From positions 6,143,001 through 6,207,000 of the forward strand of contig NC_134838.1 in NCBI RefSeq assembly GCF_965363235.1: DNA of 64,000 bases, in the 5' to 3' direction. This document shows positions 1-18,430 of this stretch, one piece after another. A program made the position numbers and the translations under genes. Each line of letters begins with the position of its first letter. The first letter of the stretch is position 1. The stretch comes from Mytilus galloprovincialis. Lineage: Eukaryota > Mollusca > Bivalvia > Mytilida > Mytilidae. The notes beneath the pieces are model-generated. The model was given only the letters and a program-made list of their open reading frames with translations. It was not told where the DNA came from and searched no databases.

Positions 1-84
1 ATAACTATCTACCAATGTTCAAGTGAAGTGGATGTAAGCAAAGTTCATATGAAATAAAATCAGTTAATTGATATAAAAATAAGA

Positions 85-165
85 AGATGTTATATTATTG
101 CTAACAAGACAACTCTCTGCAAGACACCAAACGAGACAGAAATTAACAACTGTAAGATAAAAACT
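85..165 (-). repeat. Fragment of an abundant mussel interspersed repeat
   Basis: Read on the minus strand, this stretch matches the common mussel module whose hallmark is a run like TTGTCTCATTGGCAATCATA followed by ACATCTTCTT. Similar pieces lie near 2,240, 4,180, 10,920, 13,170, 18,340, 25,170, 39,560 and 54,670. No coding potential is seen. The family identity comes from memory of mussel sequences, not from a search. Confidence 0.5.
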
Positions 166-654
166 AAAAAGAGTCTTGTCATCACAAACCGACGTATTTT
201 CTTAAACGTTTGTTTCCCCCTTATCGTGATTGGCAGTGAACGTCCACAACTCCTTTGTCTGGGTTAATCACTGTTATCTGATTCCTCTTCACTGTGTTGG
301 TTCCCCGATTGTCATCTGATATGTTGTTCATATCCTAACTTGTAATTGAAAAATCCAACTGCAAAAGTTTATTTCTGCCATGTCCACTTTCCTTTTATAT
401 TACAAAATTGATGTTTCTGTGTTATGTTGATCTTTAACGATTTCTAATAATGTTTTTTTTTACCTATCCGAGAAGTTATGTTCACCACCAAAAGCTACCG
501 TACGATGTAAACAAGTACACGACCTCCAACGTCAAGTACTGTTCCTCTTTTCTTTCGGTCATAGTTAGCATTGTGTCTACCTTGTGCTGTTACAACATAT
601 TTCTTTTCTTGCTCAAATGACCCGATCCAAAATGCTCTTTCTTAACTGTTTACA
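166..654. other. Non-coding stretch, nothing recognised
   Basis: Unremarkable AT-rich DNA with no open frame of note, no tandem repeat and no terminal inverted repeats that I can see. Confidence 0.5.
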
Positions 655-900
655 AAATTTAAAACTTTTGAAATACTAAGGCTTTTCTACATCAGGAATA
701 GATTACCTAAGCTGGATTTGGCAAAACTTCTAGGAATTTTGGTCCTCAATGCTCTTCAACTTCGTACTTTATTTGGCCTTTTTAACTTTTTTGGATTCGA
801 GCGTCACTGATGAGTCTTTTGTAGACGAAACGCGCGTCTGGTGTATGTACAAAATTCACAGTCCTGGTATCTGTGATGAGTTTATTTTGCATATTTCGTT
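655..900 (+). repeat. Mussel interspersed repeat carrying a hammerhead ribozyme
   Basis: The text from about 655 (ACTAAGGCTTTTCTAC onward) through the ribozyme to the CCTGGTATCTGTGATGAG region corresponds to a very common mussel repeat. The hammerhead motif at 801-844 is listed separately. Small circular-RNA-linked retroelements with type I hammerheads (retrozymes) are described from bivalves, and this is probably a single, truncated copy of such a unit. Only one ribozyme is present here, so a tandem or full-length retrozyme is not shown. Confidence 0.6.
801..844 (+). ncRNA. Hammerhead ribozyme, type I, minimal stem III
   Basis: All core elements are visible. CTGATGA lies at 807-813. Stem II is GTC (814-816) with GAC (824-826) around a seven-base loop. 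GAAA lies at 827-830. Stem III is only about three pairs, A830-T837, C831-G836 and G832-C835. The cleavage trinucleotide GTC ends at 838. Stem I pairs 801-806 (GCGTCA) with 839-844 (TGGTGT), with three G-U wobbles, as expected for a helix that is drifting but still pairable. Predicted self-cleavage is after base 838. So short a stem III usually makes monomers weak, and animal examples are thought to act as dimers or in tandem transcripts. Activity is inference. Confidence 0.8.
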
Positions 901-1600
901 GCTAGTTATTTACATGTTTATGTTTCCAGTTTATATTCGCTAACTATTGGTAGCTGTTTTTTCTGCCGAACAATAAGTAATACGGTACAATTCATGTACT
1001 AGCTTGACTGTCAAGTGCAGTTGTTCACATGTACTTATTCGGTAATGTGGGATTTCCAGTCATGTTTCTTTAATACTCAGATCCTAGCATGTTTAGCAGT
1101 ATACATGCGGTAGAATATTCCTGCGTGTTAAACTGTTGCCCAAATAGACAATAGCTAGTTCGTGACTTCTCCATTCTTGTGCATAATTCTTGATAATCTA
1201 ATTTTGAAATTCGGTCCCAGGTCTACACGAACTTGCTGTGGTAGTCCATATAAATGTTAAATGACGTGACTCGGGAATTCTTCGGATGTTGTTCGAGCAG
1301 TTTGGTTTTTCATTGGGACTGCTTAACCATGACGTCGAGTGAAATGATCGGTAATAACAATGCCGTTTTCAAACAACCTTTCGATTTCCCAATGTTAGGA
1401 GGTCCATACATACAAGTTCCATCGGTTTCTTGCTCTTTGGTTTCTATGGTTTACAAGCCATATCTAGTAGGACAATTTCATATTACATTTTCCCTATTGC
1501 AAAGGTATTCCAATTACAACGACAATCTTTTCAAACCCAGCTTATCGTGTCAAGCCATGACATTGTATAATTAAAATCAAATAGAAACTGTCACAGTACA
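901..1600. other. Non-coding stretch with decayed element debris
   Basis: No intact gene. A plus-strand open frame at 1,254-1,574 has no recognisable domain. A very short minus-strand stretch near 1,190-1,260 resembles integrase core text but is too short to assign (see rejected items). Confidence 0.4.
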
Positions 1601-1618
1601 CACGATAAAGCAATCTCT

Positions 1619-2215
1619 GTGGTGTACCATAAACTGTCCTCATCCTGCATCAATGGTATGACAGAAACAGCAACTACAGAAATCGTTAAATTTATCCCTG
1701 ACAGCATACTCTTTCGAACCATATTTAACCAAGCAGACAGTTGTCTTCTTCAGAAAGATTGGGAAAACAAATATCAAACACGTTTCAACATATCGCTTGT
1801 TACAAGAATATCGCCCAAAAATCGACCAATAGAACGAACAACTTACAAACTCCACGGTTATACAATACTAGTGGATAAAGTTGAAGCAAGCAAATACAAA
1901 GTATCAATCAATAACCACTTAACATGGGATATATACATAGACAATACAGTTTGCAACGGAGATAGGACCTTAGAATTTATCTGTAGAAATCTCTTAGGCT
2001 GCACAAAACCTGCAAACGCAGCTGCATGTGTATAAATGATAAGACACGTGGTGGAATGTGCATGCATGCAAGTGTTTCAACAAACAAATAAAGATCAACC
2101 CACTAGAGCAGAATTTAAAGAAAAGATTGGTGCACAACAATAACACAGATTGAACATGTGGCTGTGTCTAAAACATGATCAAAAAGCCTTGAAGAATATA
2201 GGAAAACAAACACAT
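1619..2215 (+). mobile_element. Decayed LINE reverse transcriptase fragment (Jockey/CR1-like)
   Basis: The open frame 1,619-2,035 (138 codons) reads like the C-terminal half of a LINE reverse transcriptase. It has text resembling DTILFRTI, then KNRPIERTTYKLHGYTI, then the family block KYxVSINNHLTWDIYIDN and LEFICRNLLGCTKPANAAA. These correspond to the usual 'AKYLGVTI..LTW..HI', 'FLRRNL..C' and 'K..AY' motifs. Beyond the stop at 2,033-2,035, plus-strand text similar to 'VRPVVEYAC..W', 'QQTN' and 'SLEERR' motifs continues in pieces to about 2,215. The YxDD catalytic region, endonuclease and N-terminus are absent. This is a 5'-truncated, non-functional fossil. Jockey versus CR1 cannot be settled by eye. 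Confidence 0.65.
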
Positions 2216-3380
2216 TGAATGAACGATATGCAAGATCAAGCATAATGGAGATCCGTCTCATTTGCACTCTAACCACATCTTCTTATTTATATGATCTATT
2301 CACAAAGATCGTCAACAACACTTGCCCCAAAATGATAAACAGACCCGATGTAACCACTTTTCCCCCCAAGAATGAACCATTTTGTTTCTTTCCAAGCACC
2401 ATCAGTCTACCAACATTAGTATTGTCTTTAACACAGCTAAGTGATTTGGAGCTGCTTTGAAGGCATACTTTGAAAAAAAGTAAGCAACACACAATTTTGA
2501 TTGTAAAATATTGCAATCATGTTCAAATATAAATAAACAAGAGAACTGAATGTGTTGCCCAACATTGCTTGAGACATCTGCAAATAAAAGAAACATTCAG
2601 GAATATAACTACTGGGTGTGGAAGCAAGGAGTAAACATAAACATGTAAGTTTTCCTTATTCCTTTAAAAGTGGTACCAAAATAAAATTGTAGACATTATT
2701 AAATAATCTCAAAATCTGTATATTTTTACTGGTCTAATGTAAATAGACAATGTTAGAATTTTTTTCCTTCAGACTTCCTACTTTGTTGTGTGTCAATGTT
2801 GCAAACTATACCTACCTAAATCCCTGGATCCTGTTGGTAATGAAATGAACCAAAGATCACCAAGATTTACTTCTCCACTGGATAGGAGCTAGATTTTCAG
2901 ATTTTTTTTGCTATTTGGATCATTAAAATAATCAAAGCGCGAAAGCGCTGTAAAGGCAGTTAATTACAGGTTGTGTGTATTTCTAGTCCAGTTATATCAT
3001 TATCTTCCATAGAACAGAGGTGGTTTGTAGTATTTAAGATTTAGAGTTCTCTTGTACCTAGTTCACCTATATCTATATATATTTTCTGTACCTCGCCATG
3101 AAATGCATTTTTAAGACATAAGAACTTTTCCTTTTTAATGTAAATAAAACTATTTTTAATTATTGATTATATACACATATTCAATTACTCCTATCCTATG
3201 AAAAATAATTCACAAAGATTGACTAGTCTCCGTTCTGTGTGTATTGCTAGAACATCAAGTAACATAATGGTTAATGTACATAGTAACATGTCAACTCTTT
3301 TGAAGACAGAACTTTTTTAAAATTCTCCCTCCAAGCAAAATTATTTTTCAGTATAAACATGATAAAGTTATCTACCTGTA
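2216..3380. other. Non-coding stretch
   Basis: Apart from a scrap of the common mussel repeat near 2,240-2,295 (TCTCATTTGCACTCTAACC then ACATCTTCTT), nothing is recognised. The short open frames on both strands overlap and lack domain text. Confidence 0.4.
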
Positions 3381-3387
3381 TTAATGA

Positions 3388-4152
3388 CCTAGAGACTCTC
3401 AAGAGCCTGTGTCGCTCACCTTGGACGGTCTATGTGCATATTAAACAACGGACACATATAAAATGACAAAATTGTATTTTTGATGATGGGGATGTGTTTG
3501 TAGATTTTTCTTTACTGAAAATTCTTGGTGCTACAATTATCTCTATCTATAATAAACATGGCCCAGTATTTACAGTTGAAAATATTTTTTAAAAATTAAC
3601 AAAAAATACAAAAATGTATGAAAATTGTTAAAATTGACTATAAAGGGCAATAACTCTTTAAGGGGTCAACTTAAAATTTTGGTCATATTGACTTATTTGT
3701 AGATCTTACTTTGCAGAACATTATTGCTGTTTACAGTTTATCTCTATCTATAATAATATTTAAGATAATAACCAAACTCTGCAAAATTTCCTTCAAATTA
3801 CTAATTTGGGGGCAGCAATCCATCAACGGGTTGTCAGATTTGTCTGAAAATTCCTGGGCAGATAAATCTTCACTGAAGAGACAATTTCACCCTATGTCAG
3901 ATTTGCTCTAAATGCTTTGGTTTCAGAGTTATAAGCCAAAATCTACATTTTACCTGTATGTTCTATTTTTGGCCATAGTGGCCATCTCGGTTGGTTGACC
4001 GGGTCTAACCACACATTTTTTAAATTAGATACCGCAATGATGATTTTGGCTAAGTTTGGTTAAATTTGGCACAGTAGTTTCAGAGAAGATTTTTTGTAAA
4101 AGTTTATGGACGACGAAACCAAGTGATGAGTCAGGTCAGGTGAGCTAAAAAG
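3388..4152 (+). repeat. Interspersed repeat of the 'GCTCACC ... GGTGAGC' bivalve family
   Basis: It begins with AAGAGCCTGTGTCGCTCACC and ends with GTCAGGTCAGGTGAGCTAAA, so the ends carry an inverted GGTGAGC motif. The interior has the phrases AGGGCAATAACTC, GTAGATCTTACTTTGC and TTTGGCTAAGTTTGGTTAAA that recur in many bivalve copies. It is non-coding. A more degraded copy lies at 8,250-8,760 in the 3' part of CCDC24. Confidence 0.65.
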
Positions 4153-4611
4153 GAGTTTTTAATCAAGGTAACAATGACATCTGGTGGCCATAAAAGCTGT
4201 CTCATTAGCATTTTAAGCACTTCCCATATTTGCTTTTAAGACAATAGAAGAAAATTATTCAATGCAAAAACAAAACTTACTTGTAAATATGAAATTCTCT
4301 TTACAGTATGAGTTTTTCTCATTGTTGGAGATTGTACAGTAGTACAGTCCTGTAACTGCTTATACCCATTTCTTATCCCCTTTAGTTTGATAAACTCACA
4401 GAATATCATATATTTACATTGTGCCACATCTCCTTATTTTTATATGCATTACAATAACATGAACAATTGTAATTCAAATCTATATATCAAAGCAAAATGA
4501 ATTTCACTACTTTCATTCATGCATCCTTTGGAAAAATATAAGTTCTAAAATGACACAATATATGTTTATTTATATTAAAATAATATTTAGTTTTCGACTC
4601 TTAACAGGTAT

Positions 4612-4910
4612 AAACAAGAATGTGTCCCCAGTACACGAATGCCCCACTCGCACTATCATTTTCCATGTTCAGTGGACCGTGACATTGGGGTAAAATCTCT
4701 AATTTGGCATTAAAATTAAAAAGATCATATCATAGGGAACATGTGAACCAAGTTTGAAGTCGATTGGACTTCAACTTCATCAAAAACTACCTTGACCAAA
4801 AACTTTAACCTGAAGAGGGACAGACGGACGGACGAACGGACGAACAGACGAACGGACGCACAGACCAGAAAACATAATGCCCCCCTACTATCGTAGGTGG
4901 GGCATAAAAA
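4612..4910 (+). repeat. Mussel repeat with GGACGAAC simple-repeat core, copy 1
   Basis: Starts AAACAAGAATGTGTCC and ends CTATCGTAGGTGGGGCATAA. The interior contains a (GACGGACGAACG)n stretch at about 4,818-4,860. Related copies lie at 29,840-30,040 and 44,071-44,524. Non-coding. Confidence 0.7.
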
Positions 4911-5967
4911 TGCACAGCTGTGTCATGATTTGTGAAATCTGTGCTGAAAACATAGGCATTTATGGTGTTTGAGTAATTCCATCTGTGAAGCTCAACATTA
5001 GCTCGTCAGTTGGTGGTGGACAGTTATAAATCTTTCCTGCAGGATGAATGTACATCTGTTCAGGAAAACCAATTTCACAAATCAAAACTTTCCTCTAAAT
5101 TTCTCCGACAATATTCATCCAGTTTATTTCTTTTGGTTTAACGGGACACCGTCCTGATTTTTAATTTTGTAAACCATTCAGTCTCTTGCTTACAAATGGT
5201 GCATGAAAATAGGATGGGAATGCATGGCAGTAGACAAGTCTCTATAAAGTGGGTATGTGCCCTGAAAAAAGTTTTATAACATTAGCTTTTTTGAAACTTG
5301 TGAAAGACTTGTGCAACACACATACCTAAATAACTATAACATAGGTGGAGAGCATCATTCATGTCAATGTTTTGTTCCTGTTTACATTGTCATTGATATT
5401 TTTCAAGAAAGCCCGAGGCATAGCTCATGAATTCTTGTCATTACAACCGAAATTTACATAATTACTGCTAAAATATTTATCAGTATAATATATCTCTTGT
5501 AGAAAAACCATACAATTGTAGTATTAACCAAAAAATGTCAAACAGATGATATTGAATCGTAATCCCAAAAGTTATGACGTCTTTAATTCACCCCCCTTTT
5601 TATTCTAAAACGATAATTGCGGTTGCAAACAGACTTTGGTTTACTTGCATGGCGATTATATAAATAACAGTATATATTTCTTAAAGAAAATAAAGTTTTA
5701 CCATGAATAGTTTCCTGAACGTAGTCGTTTTCAGTAAAATGTGCCTTGCAAACAACAGCTGATTGATATGGGTTCTACGATTGCATCGCACATGACAATC
5801 TACGTTTGAGCCATGGCGTTGATCCAACTTTTCCTTCTTATTAAGTCATTTAGAAATGCAAGTCCTCCTCTTAAATGACACTCAGGTACACACCAACAAG
5901 GACTAGGCATCGTTAATTGTGTGATTGTTTTGCAGTGCAAAAACGGAAGTTAAGGACGGAACTGACT
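4911..5967. other. Non-coding stretch, nothing recognised
   Basis: No open frame, tandem array or paired terminal repeat was found. Confidence 0.4.
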
Positions 5968-6576
5968 GGTCTCACTAATAAGAGACAAGAAGAATTTTAG
6001 AGACAAACAGCGACAAGAAGTTTAATTTAGTGACGAAGCGACAATAACTAACAAGGGACAAGCGAATCGTAATTCTCTCACGAGGCTATTCTCATTTGAT
6101 GTGATAGGGTGAAGCTACACCTATCAAATATGTCCCTATGAAAAAGAAGAATTTCACTGTTAGAAAGGAAATGATATTGCATGGTTTTGATTCAATAAAT
6201 TCTTTAAAAGGAAATTGAATTTTTTTTGTTTTGATGGCCAATTTTTAGCGTGTGCATAAAATATTTTTTTTTTATATCTAATAAAAACTAATTCCTTTCT
6301 TCTTAATAAAAACATATTTTTATCTATCAATGTACAGTAATATAAAAAATGTTTTATAACCGCCCCTATAATAAAAAATAATGCATGTTTTTTTTAAATA
6401 TCTATGGGGAATAAGTTGTTGCAATGACATTTTTTTTATTTATGTATAGTCGCTATATAGTCTTCTTGACGCTTCTTCTCGCTAAATTAATTATATTGTC
6501 GCTTCTTATCGCTATTTTAATTTTATTGTCGCTTCTTATCACTTTTTGACGCTTCTTGTCTTTAATTAGTGGAACC
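5968..6576. mobile_element. TIR element with GACAAGAAG subterminal repeats
   Basis: The left end reads GGTCTCACTAATAAGAGACA. The reverse complement of the right end reads GGTTCCACTAATTAAAGACA, and both continue into AGAAG. Inside each end the motif GCGACAAGAAG or GCGATAAGAAG recurs (left 6,010-6,055, right 6,455-6,560), an arrangement typical of subterminal transposase-binding repeats. The 609-bp interior is AT-rich and non-coding, so this is a non-autonomous (MITE-like) copy. I see no clear target-site duplication. Confidence 0.55.
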
Positions 6577-7649
6577 CTATTCAGGAACGATAATTTCATA
6601 TTTTACATAACTGAGACCGAAATAACTATAACGTCATACGGCTTCACGTACAGAAATACTTTAAATTGTATATTATGCAATATAATTCACGGTCAGTCGA
6701 CTTTTAATTATAATATCATGTTATATCAACGAGTGAAATGATTTTAAAATATCTTTAGATCGCAAATAGTACTCGAAATTGAACGGACCTCTTTCCACAC
6801 GGAATTCGAATAATGATAGTTTGTAATCAGATTGACTGCTTATAAAGCAAAAGACACATTAATAAACAGATTTTTAAAACGAACAATACACACTGATCGT
6901 TTCTTTATTTCCCAATGTAAATGAAAGGAACAAAAACCAATACATACCACAAAAAGTAGAGGAGAAATTTAAACATTTCCGGATCTATTTCTTGCAAAAT
7001 GACCCCCAGCAAAGATTTGCGTAAGGAAAGATGAACCTCATGACTTGAAAGTCAGGCCTTAAAGCACTGCCTTTAAAAATGGAAATCTTTACTATCAATT
7101 TTATTAGCACTCATTCTGAACAGTGTACAATGTGCACAATTTAATACATTTATAAATAAATTACAATTATTCAGCAATCACTGTTGTCAGCTTCACAGAA
7201 ATATAAAACAAGACATGTCTTAACAAATCAATATAACAACAGCACTCAATGATAAAATAATGAAATACACACTTATGACAAATGAGTTAGAAATAAACAC
7301 TTTGTGCAACTATTTTTCAAACACAGGCAAGTAGAAGATTCAGGACTTCAGTATGTTGTCAAGCTCATTAAAATATGAGCAAATGCATGTTTCATTAAAT
7401 CTAATGTTAATACTGGCAACACTATAACACACAATTTAACACTTTGAAATATTTTTTAACTTTTGTAATGAATGACATGCACTAATAAGATGTCATTTCT
7501 TCTCCCGAATTTCTGGAAGCTCGACTTTGTTAAGTCAAAAATGCCAACTTCAATATGTGTCTCTTATCACAGATATCAATGTGTGTCAGTATCACAGACT
7601 TTTTTTAGGAATGAATCACATTTTGTATCAATTAAATACTACTTTTCTG
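6577..7649. other. CCDC24 3' UTR and downstream flank
   Basis: On the minus strand this follows the CCDC24 stop codon. An AATAAA hexamer on the minus strand at 7,100-7,105 would give a 3' UTR of about 550 nt, and another lies near 6,900. No other gene is seen. The plus-strand open frames at 7,472-7,712 are antisense to the CCDC24 end. Confidence 0.4.
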
Positions 7650-15819
<8,170 letters not shown>

Positions 15820-15828
15820 TCATTTAAC

Positions 15829-17000
15829 CTGTTTAAACAATATAATGTAAAATTCAATTTAATAAACATTTTGTACTATTAATATTGAACATAATACAAT
15901 GTGTTGTTTTTGTTTGATTGTCATGATTATTTAAAGTTGCCAATAAGGAGTGCAAATCCACTTAAAAATCAAGTCTGCTGGAGCTTATCACAGAGAATGT
16001 CACATTATGTGTCTCATGTCTTTTTTCCAGTTGAATCATTATATTTGTTTATGATTAATATGAAGGTTGTATGTTAATTTACAAAATCAGCTTCTGAAAG
16101 TTAATGAAATGTAAAATTTGTCATCATTTAAACACAGGAATTGGAAGTTCTATCAATAAAATTCTGTAAATAATAAAGTCGACTATCAATAGAGCTTCTC
16201 TACGATCTATTGATAGTCGACTTTATTATTTACAGAATTACGAGAAGCTCTATCTGTCTATTGATAGTCGACTTTTTTATTTACAGAATTACGAGAAGCT
16301 CTATTGATAGTTGACTTTATTATTTACAGAATTATGAGAAGCTCTATTGATAGCCGACTTTATTATTTACAGAATTTCACTGATAGAACTTCTGATTCCT
16401 GTGATTTAAATACATGTAAATAAGCTTCTTACTTCTTATGATATCTCCTTTGTTGTGGTTAAATAAAGAATACATGCTGCTGTGCATGCACAATGGAAAT
16501 ATACATGTTAAACAAATGAGAACTTATTAGGAAAAGAAGTTATATATATACTGATTGGGATTAAAAAAAAATGGGGTAAAATTTGGAACTGTGAGGTGAT
16601 TTCCCTTTCCAATGATCAACCACTTCTATTGTAGGCTATTATAGATGTATATTTCATATAAAGGAATATCCTATCGTTGAAATTTATATAAAAATGTAAA
16701 AAAATAATGCGTTCGAAACAAAATGGTTAAATAAAAATGTTGTCATAGTTGTTAAGACAACGAAGCAGACGATTTTGCCTTTTGGGGCACTTGTGTGATA
16801 AACAGAGATACAAGAACTAAAGGTTATCAAATAAAATGGTCTGGGTGTTGGATTTAGACTTACTCGTCATATTAATTGATTGTAAAAATATAAAAACCAT
16901 CAAGATCTGATAATAACATCTATTTGATTTTCGAACTATCGTTAACACATCGTCGCCATTTTGGAATGCAAATTGTAAGACAAAAAACCGTTGTCGGATC
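15829..17000 (-). promoter_or_regulatory. CCDC24: Probable CCDC24 5' UTR exon, intron and promoter
   Basis: The coding exon is preceded by an acceptor (TTTAAACAG at 15,829-15,837), so the 5' UTR is spliced. A matching upstream donor, ACGA then GTAAGT, lies at 16,858-16,867. It would end a first exon whose minus-strand sequence contains CCAAAATGGCGACGATG (16,948-16,964), a YY1-type initiator element common at TATA-less animal promoters. If spliced so, the upstream frame ends in a stop before the CCDC24 start. Transcription start is inferred, not seen. Confidence 0.45.
16133..16403. mobile_element. Foldback-type DNA element with internal tandem repeat and target-site duplication
   Basis: The outer ends are CACAGGAA at 16,133 and TTCCTGTG at 16,403. 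They extend into inverted arms of about 68 bp with words such as GAAGTTCTATCA and AATAATAAAGTCGACTATCA. The right half contains four tandem copies of a 50-60-bp unit, CTATTGATAGTCGACTTTAT with GAATTACGAGAAGCTC. ATTTAAA flanks both ends directly (16,126-16,132 and 16,404-16,410), consistent with a 7-bp target duplication. Non-autonomous. It lies in the CCDC24 5' UTR intron. Confidence 0.75.
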
Positions 17001-17429
17001 ATTTAATCCGGAACTTTAAAACTCTCTGTATCTTTCTCCCTCATTGAGGAACACACAATCCTTTCTTAAGTTTAACAGTGTATACATCACCATAAAATTC
17101 GAGTTCATGGAAAGATTGCTCCCAACTTCTTCTTTATGTAGATCCCTCCAGCTTTGGAGCACACACAGCTAGCTGCGTTCCCTTTACAGATTAGTTTTAA
17201 AAAATGTTAACGTTAATATTCCAAATTTAAAATGTTGAAAAGAAACCCTTCACCGGAACATTGCAAATGCACAAAATTTATTTACAGAACTTAATCATTG
17301 AAGTTAATGATATGTGTGTTTTTTATGTATTGTTATTTGTTGTGATTAGATTTGCGCCTTAATAATGTATTTAGAACTGATGTTATTCAGTGATCGATCC
17401 TGTGAAGTTTTTATATTTCAGTCAGTTAA

Positions 17430-17565
17430 ATATGAGACGCCTAGTCTCATCACCTAAGTGGAGAACCCTCGCTTCACATTCCCCGGCTGGCGTATTGTCG
17501 GGCAGGCAGGTTCTTCCTCACACTGGAGGTTGCAAGCTGGCTTGCTCAGGCAGGAACTCAAAATT
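17430..17565. other. GC-rich island of unknown nature
   Basis: About 130 bases are clearly richer in G+C than the surroundings. They contain phrases such as CCCCGGCTGGCGTATTGTCG and GCAGGCAGGTTCTTCC. An open plus-strand frame (17,390-17,608) crosses it but has no domain text. It lies about 450 bp upstream of the putative CCDC24 promoter. It could be an unannotated SINE head, a small RNA or a distal promoter. Confidence 0.35.
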
Positions 17566-17799
17566 GTTTTGTATGCTGAGTGTTTCCCTAAGGCCAAAAC
17601 CAGATTGATTAATTGTTTTTTATAATAAAATTATTATTCATTCTAATATATCTTTCTGCTTTAAGCCAGTATGATTTGCTAAGACCATGTTTTGGTTTAC
17701 ACACAGATATCCCTTATGTTACATTTGGTATTGTTTTTCGGAGCTACCTCTTGTAAAGAGCAAATGTTATATAAGGGAGCTACCATTTGATTTTTATGG

Positions 17800-18032
17800 G
17801 GGGGCTAGGATGAAAAATTTTGTCCTGCATTTTTTTTTAGCTGTAATCTCTGTCCTGCCTTTTTATTTTTCACTCTAATCGGTCCTGCCTTTTTTTTTTT
17901 TTTTTTATATCCTGACTTTTTTTTACCTAAATTGTCGTCCTGACTTTTTTTTTGCAAGTGTCACATCCTGCCTTTTTTTTTTACTCCAAACTCCTGTCCT
18001 GCCTATTTTTTTCAAATTTCATCCTAGCCCCG
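17800..18032. mobile_element. TIR element with internal TCCTGCC-T(n) repeats
   Basis: The ends GGGGCTAGGATGAAAAATTT and AAATTTCATCCTAGCCCC are inverted repeats. Between them are about six copies of GTCCTGCC or a variant, each followed by a T run. Non-coding. The short open frames in it are low-complexity artefacts. Confidence 0.6.
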
Positions 18033-18337
18033 ACTACAGGGACACATACAAACTGTAGCAGGGTTAAAATGTTAGCTAGGGCTTTGTAATACCTAAGAAA
18101 GTGATGCAACATCCCAACACAAAGAACTATTAAAAAAAAGAAATGAAAAAAAATATAAATCTTTATTGATTGTATATATGAAAACCAGACTTTCAATCAA
18201 GATAAAAATTAAGGGACCATTGAGCAAGAGATAAGACAGTTTTTCTATTGTTGTTTTGAGAAAAATCAGGTCATTTAGTTATCTCTTTTGAATAGTTTCA
18301 CATTTTTTTCATTATAGCCTATCATACAGTATGGGTT

Positions 18338-18430
18338 TTATTCCTTGTTGAAGGCTGTTCATAATCCTAAAGTTGTTAACATTTTTGTCCTTTGATTTCT
18401 GGGGGATATCTCACTGGTAATCATACTGTA
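18338..18430 (+). repeat. Common mussel repeat fragment
   Basis: Contains CCTTGTTGAAGGCTGTTC, AAAGTTGTTAAC and TCTCACTGGTAATCATAC, the same module as at 85-165 and 25,165-25,285. Confidence 0.55.

Noticed and set aside
1190-1260. Minus-strand text YGLPQQVRVDLGPNF resembling an integrase core.
   Set aside because: Too short and isolated to assign to any element family; no flanking domains or terminal repeats seen.
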